Positions 20,089 through 28,927 are shown, numbered from the stretch's first letter. The stretch: 64,000 bases of DNA from Parvularcula sp964219355 (GCA_964219355.1 CAXPOZ010000006.1:1-64000); one strand, 5' to 3'. Notes: generated by a model not told the origin, from the letters alone. Numbers and translations: made by a program.

Positions 20089-21408
20089 CTATTCGCGTAA
20101 GGCATTGGCCTGAATCCGTTTTACGGGGCGCAGGACGTAGTCGAGGACACGCTGTTGACCGGAGATGATGTCGACCTCCGCCAGCATGCCCGGCACGATG
20201 GGATTGCCGTCGCCGAATTGGTCACCTGCCGCTTCGATCATGACACGAAAATAGGTGTTCCCCTGCTCATCCTGCAGCGCATCGGGTGAGACCTCGATGA
20301 CCTCCCCTTCCATGCCGCCATAGCGGGTGAAATCATAAGCGCTGACCTTCACGATGGCCTTGAGGCCGGTGTAAACCTTGGCACGGTCTTTCGGCGCGAT
20401 CTTGGCTTCAACAGCGATTGGCGCATTCTCCGGCACGATCTCGGCAAGCGTCTGGCCGGGGCGCACGACCCCATTCACGGTGTTGAAGTAGAGCTTGTTG
20501 ATCCGTCCACTGGTCGGCGCACTGACATCGAAGCGCTGGCGGCGATCCGTCAGGGCCGCGATGGATTGCTCAAGTCGGGAGATCTCGGCCTCAGTTTCGG
20601 TAAGCTCGCGTTCCGCTTCGGATCGGAAGCTCGCTTCGGCCTCGCGCTTGCGGCTTTTAACTTCAGCAAGGGACGCGTCGTTTTGCTGGACCTGGTGCTC
20701 CAGCTCGGAAACCTGCGCTTCCAATTGCTGATATTCAGTCTCTGACTTGATGAGATCATTCCGCGCGACAGCGCCTTCGGCGGCCAGCCCGCGCAGGCTC
20801 TCAAGGCGTTCGGACATCAATTCACGCTCGCGGCGCTTGCTCGTGAGGGCGGATTGTTTCTCGGACAGCTCGACCCGGCGCTGGGCAACCTGTTCATTCA
20901 GCACAGACAGTGTTTCTTTCTGTGTCTGAAGCCGCCGTTCAAATAGCCGTGTCTGCTGGGAGAGCTGATCCTGTGCCACCTCGAAAGGCAGATCGAGAAA
21001 GTCGAGCTCTTCCTGACCGTTCGCCTCCGCCTGCAGACGGCGCTTACGGATTAGCGCGTTACCCAGAGCCACTTTCTGCGAGGCGAATTCAGCTTCGGCA
21101 AAGCTGCTTTCGATCCGCATCATGACCTGCCCCTTCTGGACATAGTCACCTTCCTGAACGAGCACCTGACTGATGATGCCGCCTTCAAGGTGCTGGATCA
21201 GAGCGTTCCGCTCCTGCGAGACGATCCGCCCACTGCCCCTTGTCACGCGATCAACCTGACAGACCGCTGCCCAGACAAGGATCGCGCCGAAGGCGACCGC
21301 CACGATACGGACGAAAGAGGCACTGACCTCAGTTGTAATGGCATGAACAGGATCTGCGAGCGGATCCGTTTCCTGCCCGGAGCCCTCTGTCTTGTCTAAA
21401 TTCAGCAC
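20089..21408 (-). CDS. HlyD-family membrane-fusion (adaptor) protein of a type I secretion system
   Basis: 439 residues. A short cytoplasmic N-terminus is followed by one membrane segment (VRIVAVAFGAILVWAAVCQV, about residues 33-53). The sequence GRIVSQERNALIQHLEGGII is the typical adaptor beta/lipoyl motif. A long Glu/Arg/Gln-rich coiled coil spans roughly residues 120-290. The C-terminal beta domain starts with a DVSAPTSGRINKL-like motif (FDVSAPTSGRI). HlyD adaptors link the inner-membrane ABC exporter to the TolC duct. The start is a GTG without a strong ribosome site. The gene is divergent from the ABC exporter, 96 bp apart, and heads the unit that continues into the TolC-type and RTX genes. 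Confidence 0.92.
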   Translation of the reverse strand: MLNLDKTEGSGQETDPLADPVHAITTEVSASFVRIVAVAFGAILVWAAVCQVDRVTRGSGRIVSQERNALIQHLEGGIISQVLVQEGDYVQKGQVMMRIESSFAEAEFASQKVALGNALIRKRRLQAEANGQEELDFLDLPFEVAQDQLSQQTRLFERRLQTQKETLSVLNEQVAQRRVELSEKQSALTSKRRERELMSERLESLRGLAAEGAVARNDLIKSETEYQQLEAQVSELEHQVQQNDASLAEVKSRKREAEASFRSEAERELTETEAEISRLEQSIAALTDRRQRFDVSAPTSGRINKLYFNTVNGVVRPGQTLAEIVPENAPIAVEAKIAPKDRAKVYTGLKAIVKVSAYDFTRYGGMEGEVIEVSPDALQDEQGNTYFRVMIEAAGDQFGDGNPIVPGMLAEVDIISGQQRVLDYVLRPVKRIQANALRE

Positions 21409-21429
21409 CGATCAAGGTTCCACTTATCG

Positions 21430-21444
21430 TTAATGGACCATTAC
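21430..21444. promoter_or_regulatory. One-mismatch CtrA-like box and palindrome in the divergent adaptor/exporter promoter region
   Basis: TTAA (21430-21433), seven bases, then TTAC (21441-21444). The same bases contain the perfect palindrome TAATGG-A-CCATTA (21431-21443). It sits between the GTG of the HlyD-type gene and the ATG of the exporter. One bound regulator could therefore control both directions. Confidence 0.4.
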
Positions 21445-21504
21445 CGATTGCCCCCTAACAATTTGCTACCAGCGTATGAGCGCCCCAGAGACAAAGAGTG
21501 ATTG

Positions 21505-23730
21505 ATGCTGAACCGGCTCACCAAATCCCTGCCTTTTGTGAATGGGCCGCATGGCCATGAGGATGCAGCTGCGGTGACGCCTGTGCCAGCCGAAGCGCTC
21601 CCTGTGCCGCTGTCTATTGCAGAAGCCCTCTCACGCATCTCTGATCAGTATGTGGAGTCCGGCATTCCGGTTGGCGCAGACGAGCATGACCTGCCCCGCG
21701 ATATTGCAGGCCCTGAGACAATTGCTCTCATGTCGGAGCGGCTCGGCCTGAATGTCCGTTTCGAGACCATTTCACGCAAGACGCAGCGCAAATTGCCGCC
21801 CGTCTCTATCGCGCTGACCAAAACCGGCGGCGCCTACATCCTGACCGAAAGCCTCAAAGGGGTCTTCATCGAGGGGAAATCCGGCAAGCTCGATACGCAG
21901 CTGGCCGCACTTGAGCCTTTCCTCTCCGGCCGGCTGATCATTCCCAATCTTGAGAATAATGCCGTCCGCCGCCTTCTCGGTCAGGCGAACTCCGCCGCCA
22001 ACTCATTTGCCGATGAACACCGCACGACCATTCTTGGCCAGTCGCTCCGTACCCTCTGGAATGATCACCGGCCGCTGCTGATCCAGCTCGCCACCGCCGC
22101 GATCCTGACCAACATGTTCCTGATCGCACTGCCGCTCTTCATCATGTCGGTTTATGATCGGATCATTCCGCACTCGGCTATTGAGAGCCTTCAGACATTG
22201 GCGCTGGGTATCACCATCATCCTGCTTGCCGATCTTGGAGTGAGATATGCGCGCCTGAAATTCGTCGATGCGCTCGGCCTGTCGCTGTCCTCGCGTATTC
22301 AGCGGAAAATCTATCAGCAGATCCTTTTCGCCCCCATGGCGAAATCGCCCAAATCCTCTTCCGCGCTGACGAGCCTGCAAGGCGAGATCGATAATTTCAC
22401 GCTCCTCTTGCCGGAAGTTCTCGCCGGAATCGTCGCTGATGCGCTCTTTTCCATCACGGTCCTGATGATCGTCTTCATGATCGGTGGGCCTGTCGTATTT
22501 GGCCCGATTTCCGGGATGATCATCGTCGTGGCGCTGATTGCCAGTACGGCCAATGCGACCATGCGCCAGAACAAAATTTCGATGAGCCTGCGCAGCGCCA
22601 CAACGCAGCAGATGAACGAGACCATCGACTCGCTTTCCAGCATCAAATCGACGGGGGCAGAGTATAACCTTCTTGCCCGCTATGAGCGCCTGACCGGGCT
22701 TTCCGCCGGACAGCTTCATCTGACCCGCCATAAGGCGCGCTTTGCGTCGAACGCTGCCAGCATCATCATTCAGCTGACCATTGTCGGCACGGTGGTCCTG
22801 AGTGTTTTCCGCATCAGCGGCGGGATGATGTCGATCGGCAGCATGGCCGCGATCACGATCCTCGTCGGGCGCGCGGTCATGCCGATTGCGCAGCTCACCG
22901 ACAATATCTGCAAACTGCTTGGCACGGCCGCGGTCATCAACAGAACGCTGGCTGATCTTCCCGAAGAGGAGCCGAGCGCCCGTGACCTGACCAGTAACCG
23001 CCGGTCCTTTTCGGGCAAGATTGCTACGCGGTCCGTCAGCTACACCCATCCGGATACGGAGAGGCCAGCTCTTGAGGGAATGAACCTTGAGTTCAATGCT
23101 GGTGAACGGGTCGCGCTGGTCGGCCGGAACGGCAGCGGCAAAAGCACCCTGCTCCGGCTTCTCTCCTGCATCTATGCGCCCAGCACCGGGACCATGCTTT
23201 ATGACGACCACGAAGCAAGCCAATACGGCGCCCGTTTCTTACGCCGTCAAATCGGCTACCTCGATCAGGATGTCGTTCTCGTGCAGGGCAGCCTGCGCGA
23301 CAATATCTGCCTGGGGCTGACGGAAATTAACGAGCAGCAACTGGCCCGCGCCGTTCAGCTCTCCGGTGTCGACCGGTTCGCGCGGCTGCATCCACAAGGC
23401 TATGGCATGAATGTCGGCCCGAGAGGCTCTGCCCTTTCCGCTGGCGAGAAACAGTCAGTCGGTCTTGCCCGCCTTTTCATGCGCGATTGCCGAGTCCTGG
23501 TGCTCGATGAGCCGACCTCCATGATGGATCAATCGGCTGAAGCCCATATCATTGAAGCGCTCAAGGCCCTGCCGAGTGACATTACAATTATCGTCAGCAC
23601 CCATCGCCTTCGGCTTCTGAACGCCGTTGATCGCGTGATCACGCTTGATGCCGGACGGATCGTGAAAGATTCAACCGTCAAGGAATTGATGGCGATGCAG
23701 GCGCCCGCGAAAAGCGCCGCCAACAGCTAA
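21505..23730 (+). CDS. Type I secretion ABC exporter (HlyB/LapB-like permease-ATPase)
   Basis: 741 residues. Residues 1-150 resemble the C39-like domain of RTX exporters, with no obvious catalytic Cys, as in HlyB-type proteins that do not cleave their cargo. About six membrane helices follow (residues 190-480, e.g. LLIQLATAAILTNMFLIALPLFIMSVYDRIIP). The ATPase domain has Walker A GRNGSGKS (about 539-546), signature LSAGEK (about 644) in place of the common LSGGQ, Walker B VLVLDEP (about 663) and an H-loop STHR. It powers export of the RTX protein across both membranes with the adaptor and TolC-type proteins next door. The ATG at 21505 has AGAG upstream; an adjacent TTG is less likely. Confidence 0.93.
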   Translation: MLNRLTKSLPFVNGPHGHEDAAAVTPVPAEALPVPLSIAEALSRISDQYVESGIPVGADEHDLPRDIAGPETIALMSERLGLNVRFETISRKTQRKLPPVSIALTKTGGAYILTESLKGVFIEGKSGKLDTQLAALEPFLSGRLIIPNLENNAVRRLLGQANSAANSFADEHRTTILGQSLRTLWNDHRPLLIQLATAAILTNMFLIALPLFIMSVYDRIIPHSAIESLQTLALGITIILLADLGVRYARLKFVDALGLSLSSRIQRKIYQQILFAPMAKSPKSSSALTSLQGEIDNFTLLLPEVLAGIVADALFSITVLMIVFMIGGPVVFGPISGMIIVVALIASTANATMRQNKISMSLRSATTQQMNETIDSLSSIKSTGAEYNLLARYERLTGLSAGQLHLTRHKARFASNAASIIIQLTIVGTVVLSVFRISGGMMSIGSMAAITILVGRAVMPIAQLTDNICKLLGTAAVINRTLADLPEEEPSARDLTSNRRSFSGKIATRSVSYTHPDTERPALEGMNLEFNAGERVALVGRNGSGKSTLLRLLSCIYAPSTGTMLYDDHEASQYGARFLRRQIGYLDQDVVLVQGSLRDNICLGLTEINEQQLARAVQLSGVDRFARLHPQGYGMNVGPRGSALSAGEKQSVGLARLFMRDCRVLVLDEPTSMMDQSAEAHIIEALKALPSDITIIVSTHRLRLLNAVDRVITLDAGRIVKDSTVKELMAMQAPAKSAANS

Positions 23731-23743
23731 GGCTGATATCCGT

Positions 23744-24406
23744 TCAGGGACGGTAGGAAAAACCGATATTCAGGACGGGATAGATTTTCAGCCCATCAAT
23801 TTCGTCCTCGACGTTTTCCTGTTCAAGCAAGAGATCGGCTAAAAAGCCCGGATCCTCGCTCAGCAATCCGTCTTCGGCTGACAGCCGGACGTCAGGTGAA
23901 GCCGAGAACAGCATCCCGGCACGGACGAACACATTGACCCGCCGGTCACTGTAATAGGTGCTGTCCCAGCCCGCCCCGACATAAGGCATTAGCTCACTCG
24001 CCTGCACCGTGCCGGAAATCACGCCCACCTGTTCAGGCGTATAGATATTGCCGCCAATCTCGACATCACCATCTGGCGTTCCATCCAGCGAGAAGCCGGG
24101 ATCCTTGCCATAAAAGAGACCTGAGGAGATCGTGAAACCGTTCTGGAAAGGGTGGTAGTCAATCGTCGCGGTCGCGCCACTCAGATCAGCAGAGAGATCA
24201 TACTGCACGCCGTCATAGTCTTCATCAGCGGCATCAAGCTCTGCATATTGCAGCCCTGTGCGGATGATGAACTTGTTCGAGAAACGGTGATGCAGGCTGA
24301 TGCCGATCCCTGTTGTTCCGACCTGTCCGTCGACCGCGAGGCGGTCTTTGATCCCTTCCGCGCCTGCCATGGAGGCGATGGCCAACAATGTTGCGGCGAC
24401 AGGCAT
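23744..24406 (-). CDS. Small outer-membrane beta-barrel protein, function unknown
   Basis: 220 residues with a short signal peptide (MPVAATLLAIASMAGAEG). The rest alternates polar and hydrophobic residues and has aromatic-rich strands such as GISLHHRFSNKFIIRTGLQYAEL, FTISSGLFYGKDPGF and VNVFVRAGMLF. It ends in VLNIGFSYRP, a likely closing strand. The pattern suggests an eight-stranded barrel of the OmpW/OmpA-barrel type, but no specific family was recognised. The start is clear: a GGAGGT ribosome site lies seven bases before the ATG. It converges on the exporter gene with a 13-bp gap and is divergent from the channel-like gene, so a link to secretion is only positional. Confidence 0.7.
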   Translation of the reverse strand: MPVAATLLAIASMAGAEGIKDRLAVDGQVGTTGIGISLHHRFSNKFIIRTGLQYAELDAADEDYDGVQYDLSADLSGATATIDYHPFQNGFTISSGLFYGKDPGFSLDGTPDGDVEIGGNIYTPEQVGVISGTVQASELMPYVGAGWDSTYYSDRRVNVFVRAGMLFSASPDVRLSAEDGLLSEDPGFLADLLLEQENVEDEIDGLKIYPVLNIGFSYRP

Positions 24407-24570
24407 GGTGAACCTCCATTTTGGGCAGGATAGGATGGATATCTGGGGAAAATGGAAGGGTGCGTGATAAGAAAGTGTTAACGCTCTTTCCTCGTCAACC
24501 TTAATTCGAGTAACCGTATTTAAGCGAATGGCCGTTAGAAAACCTTTGGAAAACAGGGTTTGATAGTGGC

Positions 24571-25947
24571 ATGAATTCCATCCGTACTGAATTTGTCCGT
24601 ATCGGCGTAGTGGCCGCGATCCTATTCACGCTCGCTCTCTGGCAGCGTGATTTCATCGTGTCCGCCATTCAGTCGAATGTCCCTCTTAACCTGACGATTA
24701 TTGGGACTTTTGCATTCGGTCTCTCTCTCGTCGGTATGGCTCTTTATGCCCTGCGGAACGAATTTCTTGCCCTCTATGCCCTGAAAGAAGCACATGAGGA
24801 TGCTGAGCGTGAGCTGCGGAACCCTGATGCCGACCCGATGTGGCGGTTTGAGCGCGCGCACTCACCTGCCATTGTTTTCAAACGTCCTAGGATTCTCGGA
24901 CAGGCCTATGACCTGATCTCTGAGCAGCTTGCGCGTGACCACACCCTGACGATCAATACCGCTACCATGCAGACCCTGATGGAGGGTATTGATGATCGGC
25001 TTGGGGAACGGCGTGGGCTGATCACTTACGTTTCAGGCATCCTTGTCTTCCTGGGCCTCATCGGGACATTTATCGGCCTGATGGTGACGCTGGCATCTGT
25101 CGGCGACATCCTGGGGGGCTTGGATCTCGATAGTGCCGATCCAGCCGCAACCGTGTCGGCCCTGATGGCGAACCTGCAGACGCCTCTCGGCGGTATGGCA
25201 ACAGGCTTTTCGTCATCCCTGTTCGGTCTTGTCACCTCACTGACGATCAGCATCATGTCGCAACTTGTCGGCCGGGCAAGCGGCAATCTGAAATCTGATT
25301 TCTCCCGCTGGCTCTCCACCATTGTCGAGCTTCAGGAGAACCCAGCCGGCGGTTCATCGAAGGCCGCCGCTCAACACAGCGCCGCCATCGAAGAGAAACG
25401 CCTTGCTCTTCTCATGCGGACCGCACGCTATGTGGTGAACTCCTCACAGCGCCAAAACCGCACCCTGAACACCTCACTTGAAGTGCTACGCAAGCTGACC
25501 GAAGAAAACCGCGAGCAGAAAAAAGAGATTGCTCAGCTGGTTCATGTTGCCCGCGTCCTGACGCGCCAACAGATCCACACGACAAGAGCCATGCAACAAT
25601 CGAGCGAAGCGATCTCCTCGCTCGCCCGCGCGACGGACCTGAAAGATGAGGTCCATAAAGTCTCGACGATTTTCAGCAGCGATCTTCAGGAACGCGACAT
25701 GCTTCTGCATGACACGCTTGAATCGCTCCGTCTCGAGATTGCCGCGAAGACATCCGCGCAAGGCCAGATTACGTACCGTGATGATTCTGAGGCTGAATAT
25801 CTGTCAAACGCCCTCGCCGAGGACAGCGTGCAATATGATGTCTCTCGCCTGCAGAAACTGGTCCGGACGATTTATTCGATGGAGCAGTCCGCCGGAGCCA
25901 GCGCGGATGACGAAACTAACGAACCCCGCATCGCGAAGGAGGCATAA
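24571..25947 (+). CDS. MotA/TolQ/ExbB-type proton-channel family protein
   Basis: 458 residues. There are two N-terminal membrane helices (about residues 10-26 and 40-62) and a cytoplasmic segment. Two further helices follow: GILVFLGLIGTFIGLMVTLA (about 154-175) and a Gly/Ser-rich one with ATGFSSSLFGLVTSLTIS (about 210-235). The GLIGTFIGL and TGFSSSLFGL pieces are hallmarks of the MotA/TolQ/ExbB family. The last about 200 residues are charged and coiled-coil-like (RKLTEENREQKKEIAQL). Family members convert proton flow into motion of a partner such as MotB, TolR or ExbD. No such partner is present here. The next gene, three bases downstream, is a PilZ-type protein, so the two probably work together. 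Confidence 0.8.
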   Translation: MNSIRTEFVRIGVVAAILFTLALWQRDFIVSAIQSNVPLNLTIIGTFAFGLSLVGMALYALRNEFLALYALKEAHEDAERELRNPDADPMWRFERAHSPAIVFKRPRILGQAYDLISEQLARDHTLTINTATMQTLMEGIDDRLGERRGLITYVSGILVFLGLIGTFIGLMVTLASVGDILGGLDLDSADPAATVSALMANLQTPLGGMATGFSSSLFGLVTSLTISIMSQLVGRASGNLKSDFSRWLSTIVELQENPAGGSSKAAAQHSAAIEEKRLALLMRTARYVVNSSQRQNRTLNTSLEVLRKLTEENREQKKEIAQLVHVARVLTRQQIHTTRAMQQSSEAISSLARATDLKDEVHKVSTIFSSDLQERDMLLHDTLESLRLEIAAKTSAQGQITYRDDSEAEYLSNALAEDSVQYDVSRLQKLVRTIYSMEQSAGASADDETNEPRIAKEA

Positions 25948-25949
25948 GC

Positions 25950-26423
25950 ATGTCTATTCTATCCGTACTTCGCAAACCTAAAAAACCCGCCTCACCTGCA
26001 CCTGTAGACCTTAGCTCTTCCGGCTATAGCGACAGCGAGCTTGAGAAGTTCACGCAGGCACAAAAAGATGCACTGGTTGAGCGTCTTGAAAAGGACCGGC
26101 TCAAGAATGAGCATCTGAGAACGGATCAGCGCCAGAGCTGTTTCCTGATCGCTCGCCTCGAATTTGTCGAGAAAGGGCTCGGCATGGATGGTGTGGTGAC
26201 GGATGCCTCGCTTGGCGGGATCAATTTCCGTCCGGCCTCCCGCTTCATCCAGGAACGGACGAATGAGCGTATCATGGTGCACATTGGTGATGTCGCGCTC
26301 AAAGGCATCCTGCGGCGCACACAGCCAAGTGGCTATGGGATACAAATCTCCCCGCGTATGACGGACGAGCAATTTGCGGACATTCTGGAAGCCTCCGCAC
26401 TGCCTTTTGATCAGACGATCTGA
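25950..26423 (+). CDS. PilZ-like (probable c-di-GMP-binding) protein
   Basis: 157 residues. After a charged, coiled-coil-like N-terminus there is RTDQR (an RxxxR motif), and about 23 residues later DASLGG (the [D/N]xSxxG motif). This is the spacing expected of a PilZ domain that binds cyclic di-GMP. The following ERIMVHIGDVALKGILRRTQPSGYGIQI fits the PilZ beta-barrel. A strong AAGGAGG ribosome site overlaps the end of the upstream channel gene, showing translational coupling. The likely role is to pass a c-di-GMP signal to the channel protein; a link to display of the giant RTX protein is inference. Confidence 0.72.
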   Translation: MSILSVLRKPKKPASPAPVDLSSSGYSDSELEKFTQAQKDALVERLEKDRLKNEHLRTDQRQSCFLIARLEFVEKGLGMDGVVTDASLGGINFRPASRFIQERTNERIMVHIGDVALKGILRRTQPSGYGIQISPRMTDEQFADILEASALPFDQTI

Positions 26424-26431
26424 CGCGCTGG

Positions 26432-26449
26432 GCGGGCTTATTGGCCCGC
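26432..26449. terminator. Possible hairpin between convergent PilZ-like and GntR genes
   Basis: GCGGGC (26432-26437) and GCCCGC (26444-26449) form a six-pair stem with a six-base loop, nine bases after the PilZ-like stop. There is no T-tract, so its action as a terminator is uncertain. Confidence 0.3.
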
Positions 26450-26492
26450 TGGCATTCACCATCAGACCAACGGCATCAGCAGATGCGCTTCT

Positions 26493-27347
26493 TCACGTGA
26501 TCCATTTTTTCTCGTGGAAATCCTCGGCGCGCCTGAGATTTATTTCGAACACGTACTTATCCGGCCGGTAATGCGCGACGATATATTCGACCGCCCGCTT
26601 GTTCTGATCGTGCACGATCCGGGTCACGCGCGTTAGCGGGACACCGACCTCCACCTCGAGCGCTGACGCCAGATCCGGTGACGCGGCCACCGCCGTGACG
26701 GTCTGGCGGGCACTCGTCATATGCACGCCTCTTGCTTCAAGGATTGCAAGAAGCGGCTTGGCGCTCAGATCCTTCCGGCCAATGCCTTTTGCGATGTCGC
26801 CTGGAACATAACTGACGACATGGGAGAATGGCGCGCCGGACAAACGCCGGCGGCGGACAACATATTGAACAGGATCGCCTTCTCTCAGCTCCAGCGCTGA
26901 CGCGACGATCGCTTCCGCCTTACGCATTTCAAAGGCCAGAAGCTCAATTTCCGTTCGTTTGCCGACGATCAACAAATTTTCGATGAGCCCGTCGAAATTG
27001 GCCTTGGGCGCCCGCGCATGCATCTCATAGCAAACGGTCGTGCCCCGCCCCTGCTGGCGCGTGACATACCCCTCTTCGGCCAATTCATTGAGGGCACGGC
27101 GGATCGTGATCCGCGAGACGTCAAATTCCTCGCAAAGTTTCGCCTCACTGGGCAGAACTGTGTTGAAAGGATAATCGCCGCCGACGATGCGGTCGCGCAG
27201 CACAAGATACGCCTGATGATAAAGCGGTGTGTGTGCTGACGCATTGATGGGCGCCGAGCCCTCCGCCGGTTTTGGCATCTCAGCCGCAGACTGCTTTTTC
27301 TTCATTGCTGATTTTTCCGCCACGTCCTGCGCAGTCACCTCGCTCAA
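26493..27347 (-). CDS. GntR-family transcriptional regulator with UTRA (HutC-type) ligand domain, first of two
   Basis: 284 residues. A winged helix-turn-helix of the GntR type spans about residues 40-110 (LYHQAYLVLRDRIVGGDYPFN, LPSEAKLCEEFDVSRITIRRAL, GRGTTV). A UTRA effector domain follows (YVVRRRRLSGAPFSHVVSYVP, ending YIVAHYRPDKYVFEINLRR). HutC-type regulators usually repress adjacent catabolic genes until a pathway intermediate binds. It is divergent from the SSS transporter, with a near-perfect palindrome between them. The predicted start is a TTG preceded by AAGGA at a good distance; an ATG 14 codons downstream is possible. It is paralogous to the regulator at 30950-31780. Confidence 0.9.
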   Translation of the reverse strand: MSEVTAQDVAEKSAMKKKQSAAEMPKPAEGSAPINASAHTPLYHQAYLVLRDRIVGGDYPFNTVLPSEAKLCEEFDVSRITIRRALNELAEEGYVTRQQGRGTTVCYEMHARAPKANFDGLIENLLIVGKRTEIELLAFEMRKAEAIVASALELREGDPVQYVVRRRRLSGAPFSHVVSYVPGDIAKGIGRKDLSAKPLLAILEARGVHMTSARQTVTAVAASPDLASALEVEVGVPLTRVTRIVHDQNKRAVEYIVAHYRPDKYVFEINLRRAEDFHEKKWIT

Positions 27348-27396
27348 TGGGTGCGTCCTTCAGATCGCCTTTTCGCGCAGTCAGAGGACGGCTTGC

Positions 27397-27420
27397 AATG
27401 ATTAGATATATCATATCATT
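27397..27420. promoter_or_regulatory. 24-bp imperfect palindrome, likely operator of the first GntR regulator
   Basis: Outer arms AATGAT and ATCATT are perfectly complementary around a self-complementary GATATATC core; only the two TA/AT pairs between them fail to match. It lies between the divergent GntR gene and the SSS transporter, the usual place for a GntR autoregulatory operator. A similar palindrome with AATG/CATT ends occurs at 42103-42124. Confidence 0.6.
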
Positions 27421-27480
27421 ATGACATTTGCAGGAAAAACGGCCCGCATTCAGCGAAAGCCGATGCCGCAGGGAAAGCCC

Positions 27481-28899
27481 ATGTCCGAAAACCTGACCAC
27501 TCTGCTTTTTCTCGTCTTCTTTAATGTGGTCCTGCTGGGGATCGGATTTTTTGCCTATCGACGCGTCAAGGACAACAGCGACTTCATTCTGGGCGGCGCG
27601 AAGCTGGGGCCCTTCGTCTCCGGTTTATCCTATGCGGCCAGCACTTCTTCCGTATGGGTTCTTCTTGGCTATTCGGGGTATGTCTATGCGGTTGGCCTTT
27701 CGGCCTTATGGCTCTTGCCCGGCATATGGGGCGGCTATGTCGCTGTTTGGCTAGGATTGGGCAAAAAGCTGAATGATGAAACGCGGGCCCAAGGCCATCT
27801 GACGCTTACGAATTATATCTCCCACGGCCAGCCTCGGCGTGCACACGCCCTCATCGCAGCAATTGCCACGCTTCTCATCGTCTTCTGTTTTACCTTCTAT
27901 GTCGCCTCGCAGCTTCAGGGCGCCGGCAGAACCTTCGAGACCTATTTCGACTGGAAGTTCGGTTATTCCGTACTGATCGGAGTTGTTGTCGTTCTCTTTT
28001 ATTCTCTTCTGGGCGGTTTCTGGGCCGTTTCGCTGACCGACACTATTCAGGGCCTGTTCATGGCAGCGATCAGCCTTGCTGCGCCGATCGCCGCGCTGAT
28101 CGCGGTCGGTGGCCCCGTAAGCCTCCTGAGCGCTCTCCCCGAGGCGGCACCCGCCGGGTTTCTGAATGCGACTGGCGGCTATCAGGGCCTGACGCTGATC
28201 CTCTTTGTTGTGGGTTCCATCAGTATCGGTCTTGGAACGCTCGGCCAGCCGCATCTCCTCAATCGTCTGATGGCGCTTCGCGACGACAAAGCACGCAAGC
28301 AGGGATTTGCCATTGCCTTCGGTTGGAGCATCGCGGTCTATCTGGGCATGACGCTGCTGGCCTTGTGCGGTCGCGTGCTTCTGCCCTCGCTGGAAACATC
28401 AGAAACGCTGCTGTTCCAGATATCCGCTGACTACATGCCCGGCATCATGAGCGGTGTCGTGATGGCGGCCATCCTGTCAGCCATCATGTCGACGGTCGAC
28501 AGCCAGTTGTTGGTCGTCTCCTCCTCCATCACGCATGACATGCAGCTTGAGCGGATCGCGCCACGTCATGCGGTACTCGTCTCCCGCATCGTGATGATCC
28601 TCGTGGCTGGTCTGGCCGTTGTGCTGACCTTTCTGGCGCCGGATACGATCTTCCAGCGCGTCCTTTTTGCCTGGACCGCGCTTGGCGCCGCGTTCGGCCC
28701 GATCGTGGTCGCTCGCGTTATAGGATTTGAGCACGGCCCAGCCACTGTCATGGCCGCGATGGTTGTAGGCTTCGGCTCCGCCGTGACTTTCTTTCTGCTG
28801 CCCAACACGCCGGGAGACATTGCGGAGCGATTGCTCCCATGGTGCTTCAGCATCGTCATTCTGATGGCTGGAGCCAAGCGAAGCGCATCAAAGCGATAA
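27481..28899 (+). CDS. Sodium:solute symporter (SSS family)
   Basis: About 472 residues with 12-13 hydrophobic helices. SSS-family features are ADNSDFILGG-type sequence near the N-terminus (VKDNSDFILGGAKLGPFVSG), the SYAASTSSVWVLLG helix, LLGGFWAVSLTDTIQG and AAILSAIMSTVDSQLLVVSS. These match the PutP-like branch that imports amino acids or organic acids with Na+. An upstream in-frame ATG at 27421 exists, but the ATG at 27481 is preceded by AGGGA and begins directly before the first helix, so it is preferred. It is the first plus-strand gene of the catabolic island and probably takes up the substrate or an intermediate across the inner membrane. Substrate unknown. Confidence 0.88.
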   Translation: MSENLTTLLFLVFFNVVLLGIGFFAYRRVKDNSDFILGGAKLGPFVSGLSYAASTSSVWVLLGYSGYVYAVGLSALWLLPGIWGGYVAVWLGLGKKLNDETRAQGHLTLTNYISHGQPRRAHALIAAIATLLIVFCFTFYVASQLQGAGRTFETYFDWKFGYSVLIGVVVVLFYSLLGGFWAVSLTDTIQGLFMAAISLAAPIAALIAVGGPVSLLSALPEAAPAGFLNATGGYQGLTLILFVVGSISIGLGTLGQPHLLNRLMALRDDKARKQGFAIAFGWSIAVYLGMTLLALCGRVLLPSLETSETLLFQISADYMPGIMSGVVMAAILSAIMSTVDSQLLVVSSSITHDMQLERIAPRHAVLVSRIVMILVAGLAVVLTFLAPDTIFQRVLFAWTALGAAFGPIVVARVIGFEHGPATVMAAMVVGFGSAVTFFLLPNTPGDIAERLLPWCFSIVILMAGAKRSASKR

Positions 28900-28903
28900 C
28901 TCC

Positions 28904-28927
28904 AACTTGTATTTCATATAATATATG
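28904..28927. promoter_or_regulatory. Candidate GntR operator before the FAD monooxygenase gene
   Basis: The site holds ACTTGTAT (28905-28912), followed by the perfect palindrome CATATA-A-TATATG (28915-28927). It starts five bases after the SSS stop codon and about 60 bp before the monooxygenase start. The octamer ACTTGTAT recurs before the aldehyde dehydrogenase (31886) and, inverted, before the TonB receptor (36591). CTTGTAT resembles known HutC-type half-sites. Confidence 0.5.

Noticed and set aside
22003..23223. Long minus-strand open frame of about 406 codons opposite the ABC exporter.
   Set aside because: The plus strand encodes a complete exporter with Walker A, signature and Walker B motifs; the antisense product is Arg/Asp/Gly-rich without recognisable features.
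24571..26423. The MotA-like channel gene as part of a Zorya-type defence system (ZorA).
   Set aside because: No ZorB-like peptidoglycan-binding partner and no helicase or nuclease gene follows; the neighbour is a PilZ-like protein.
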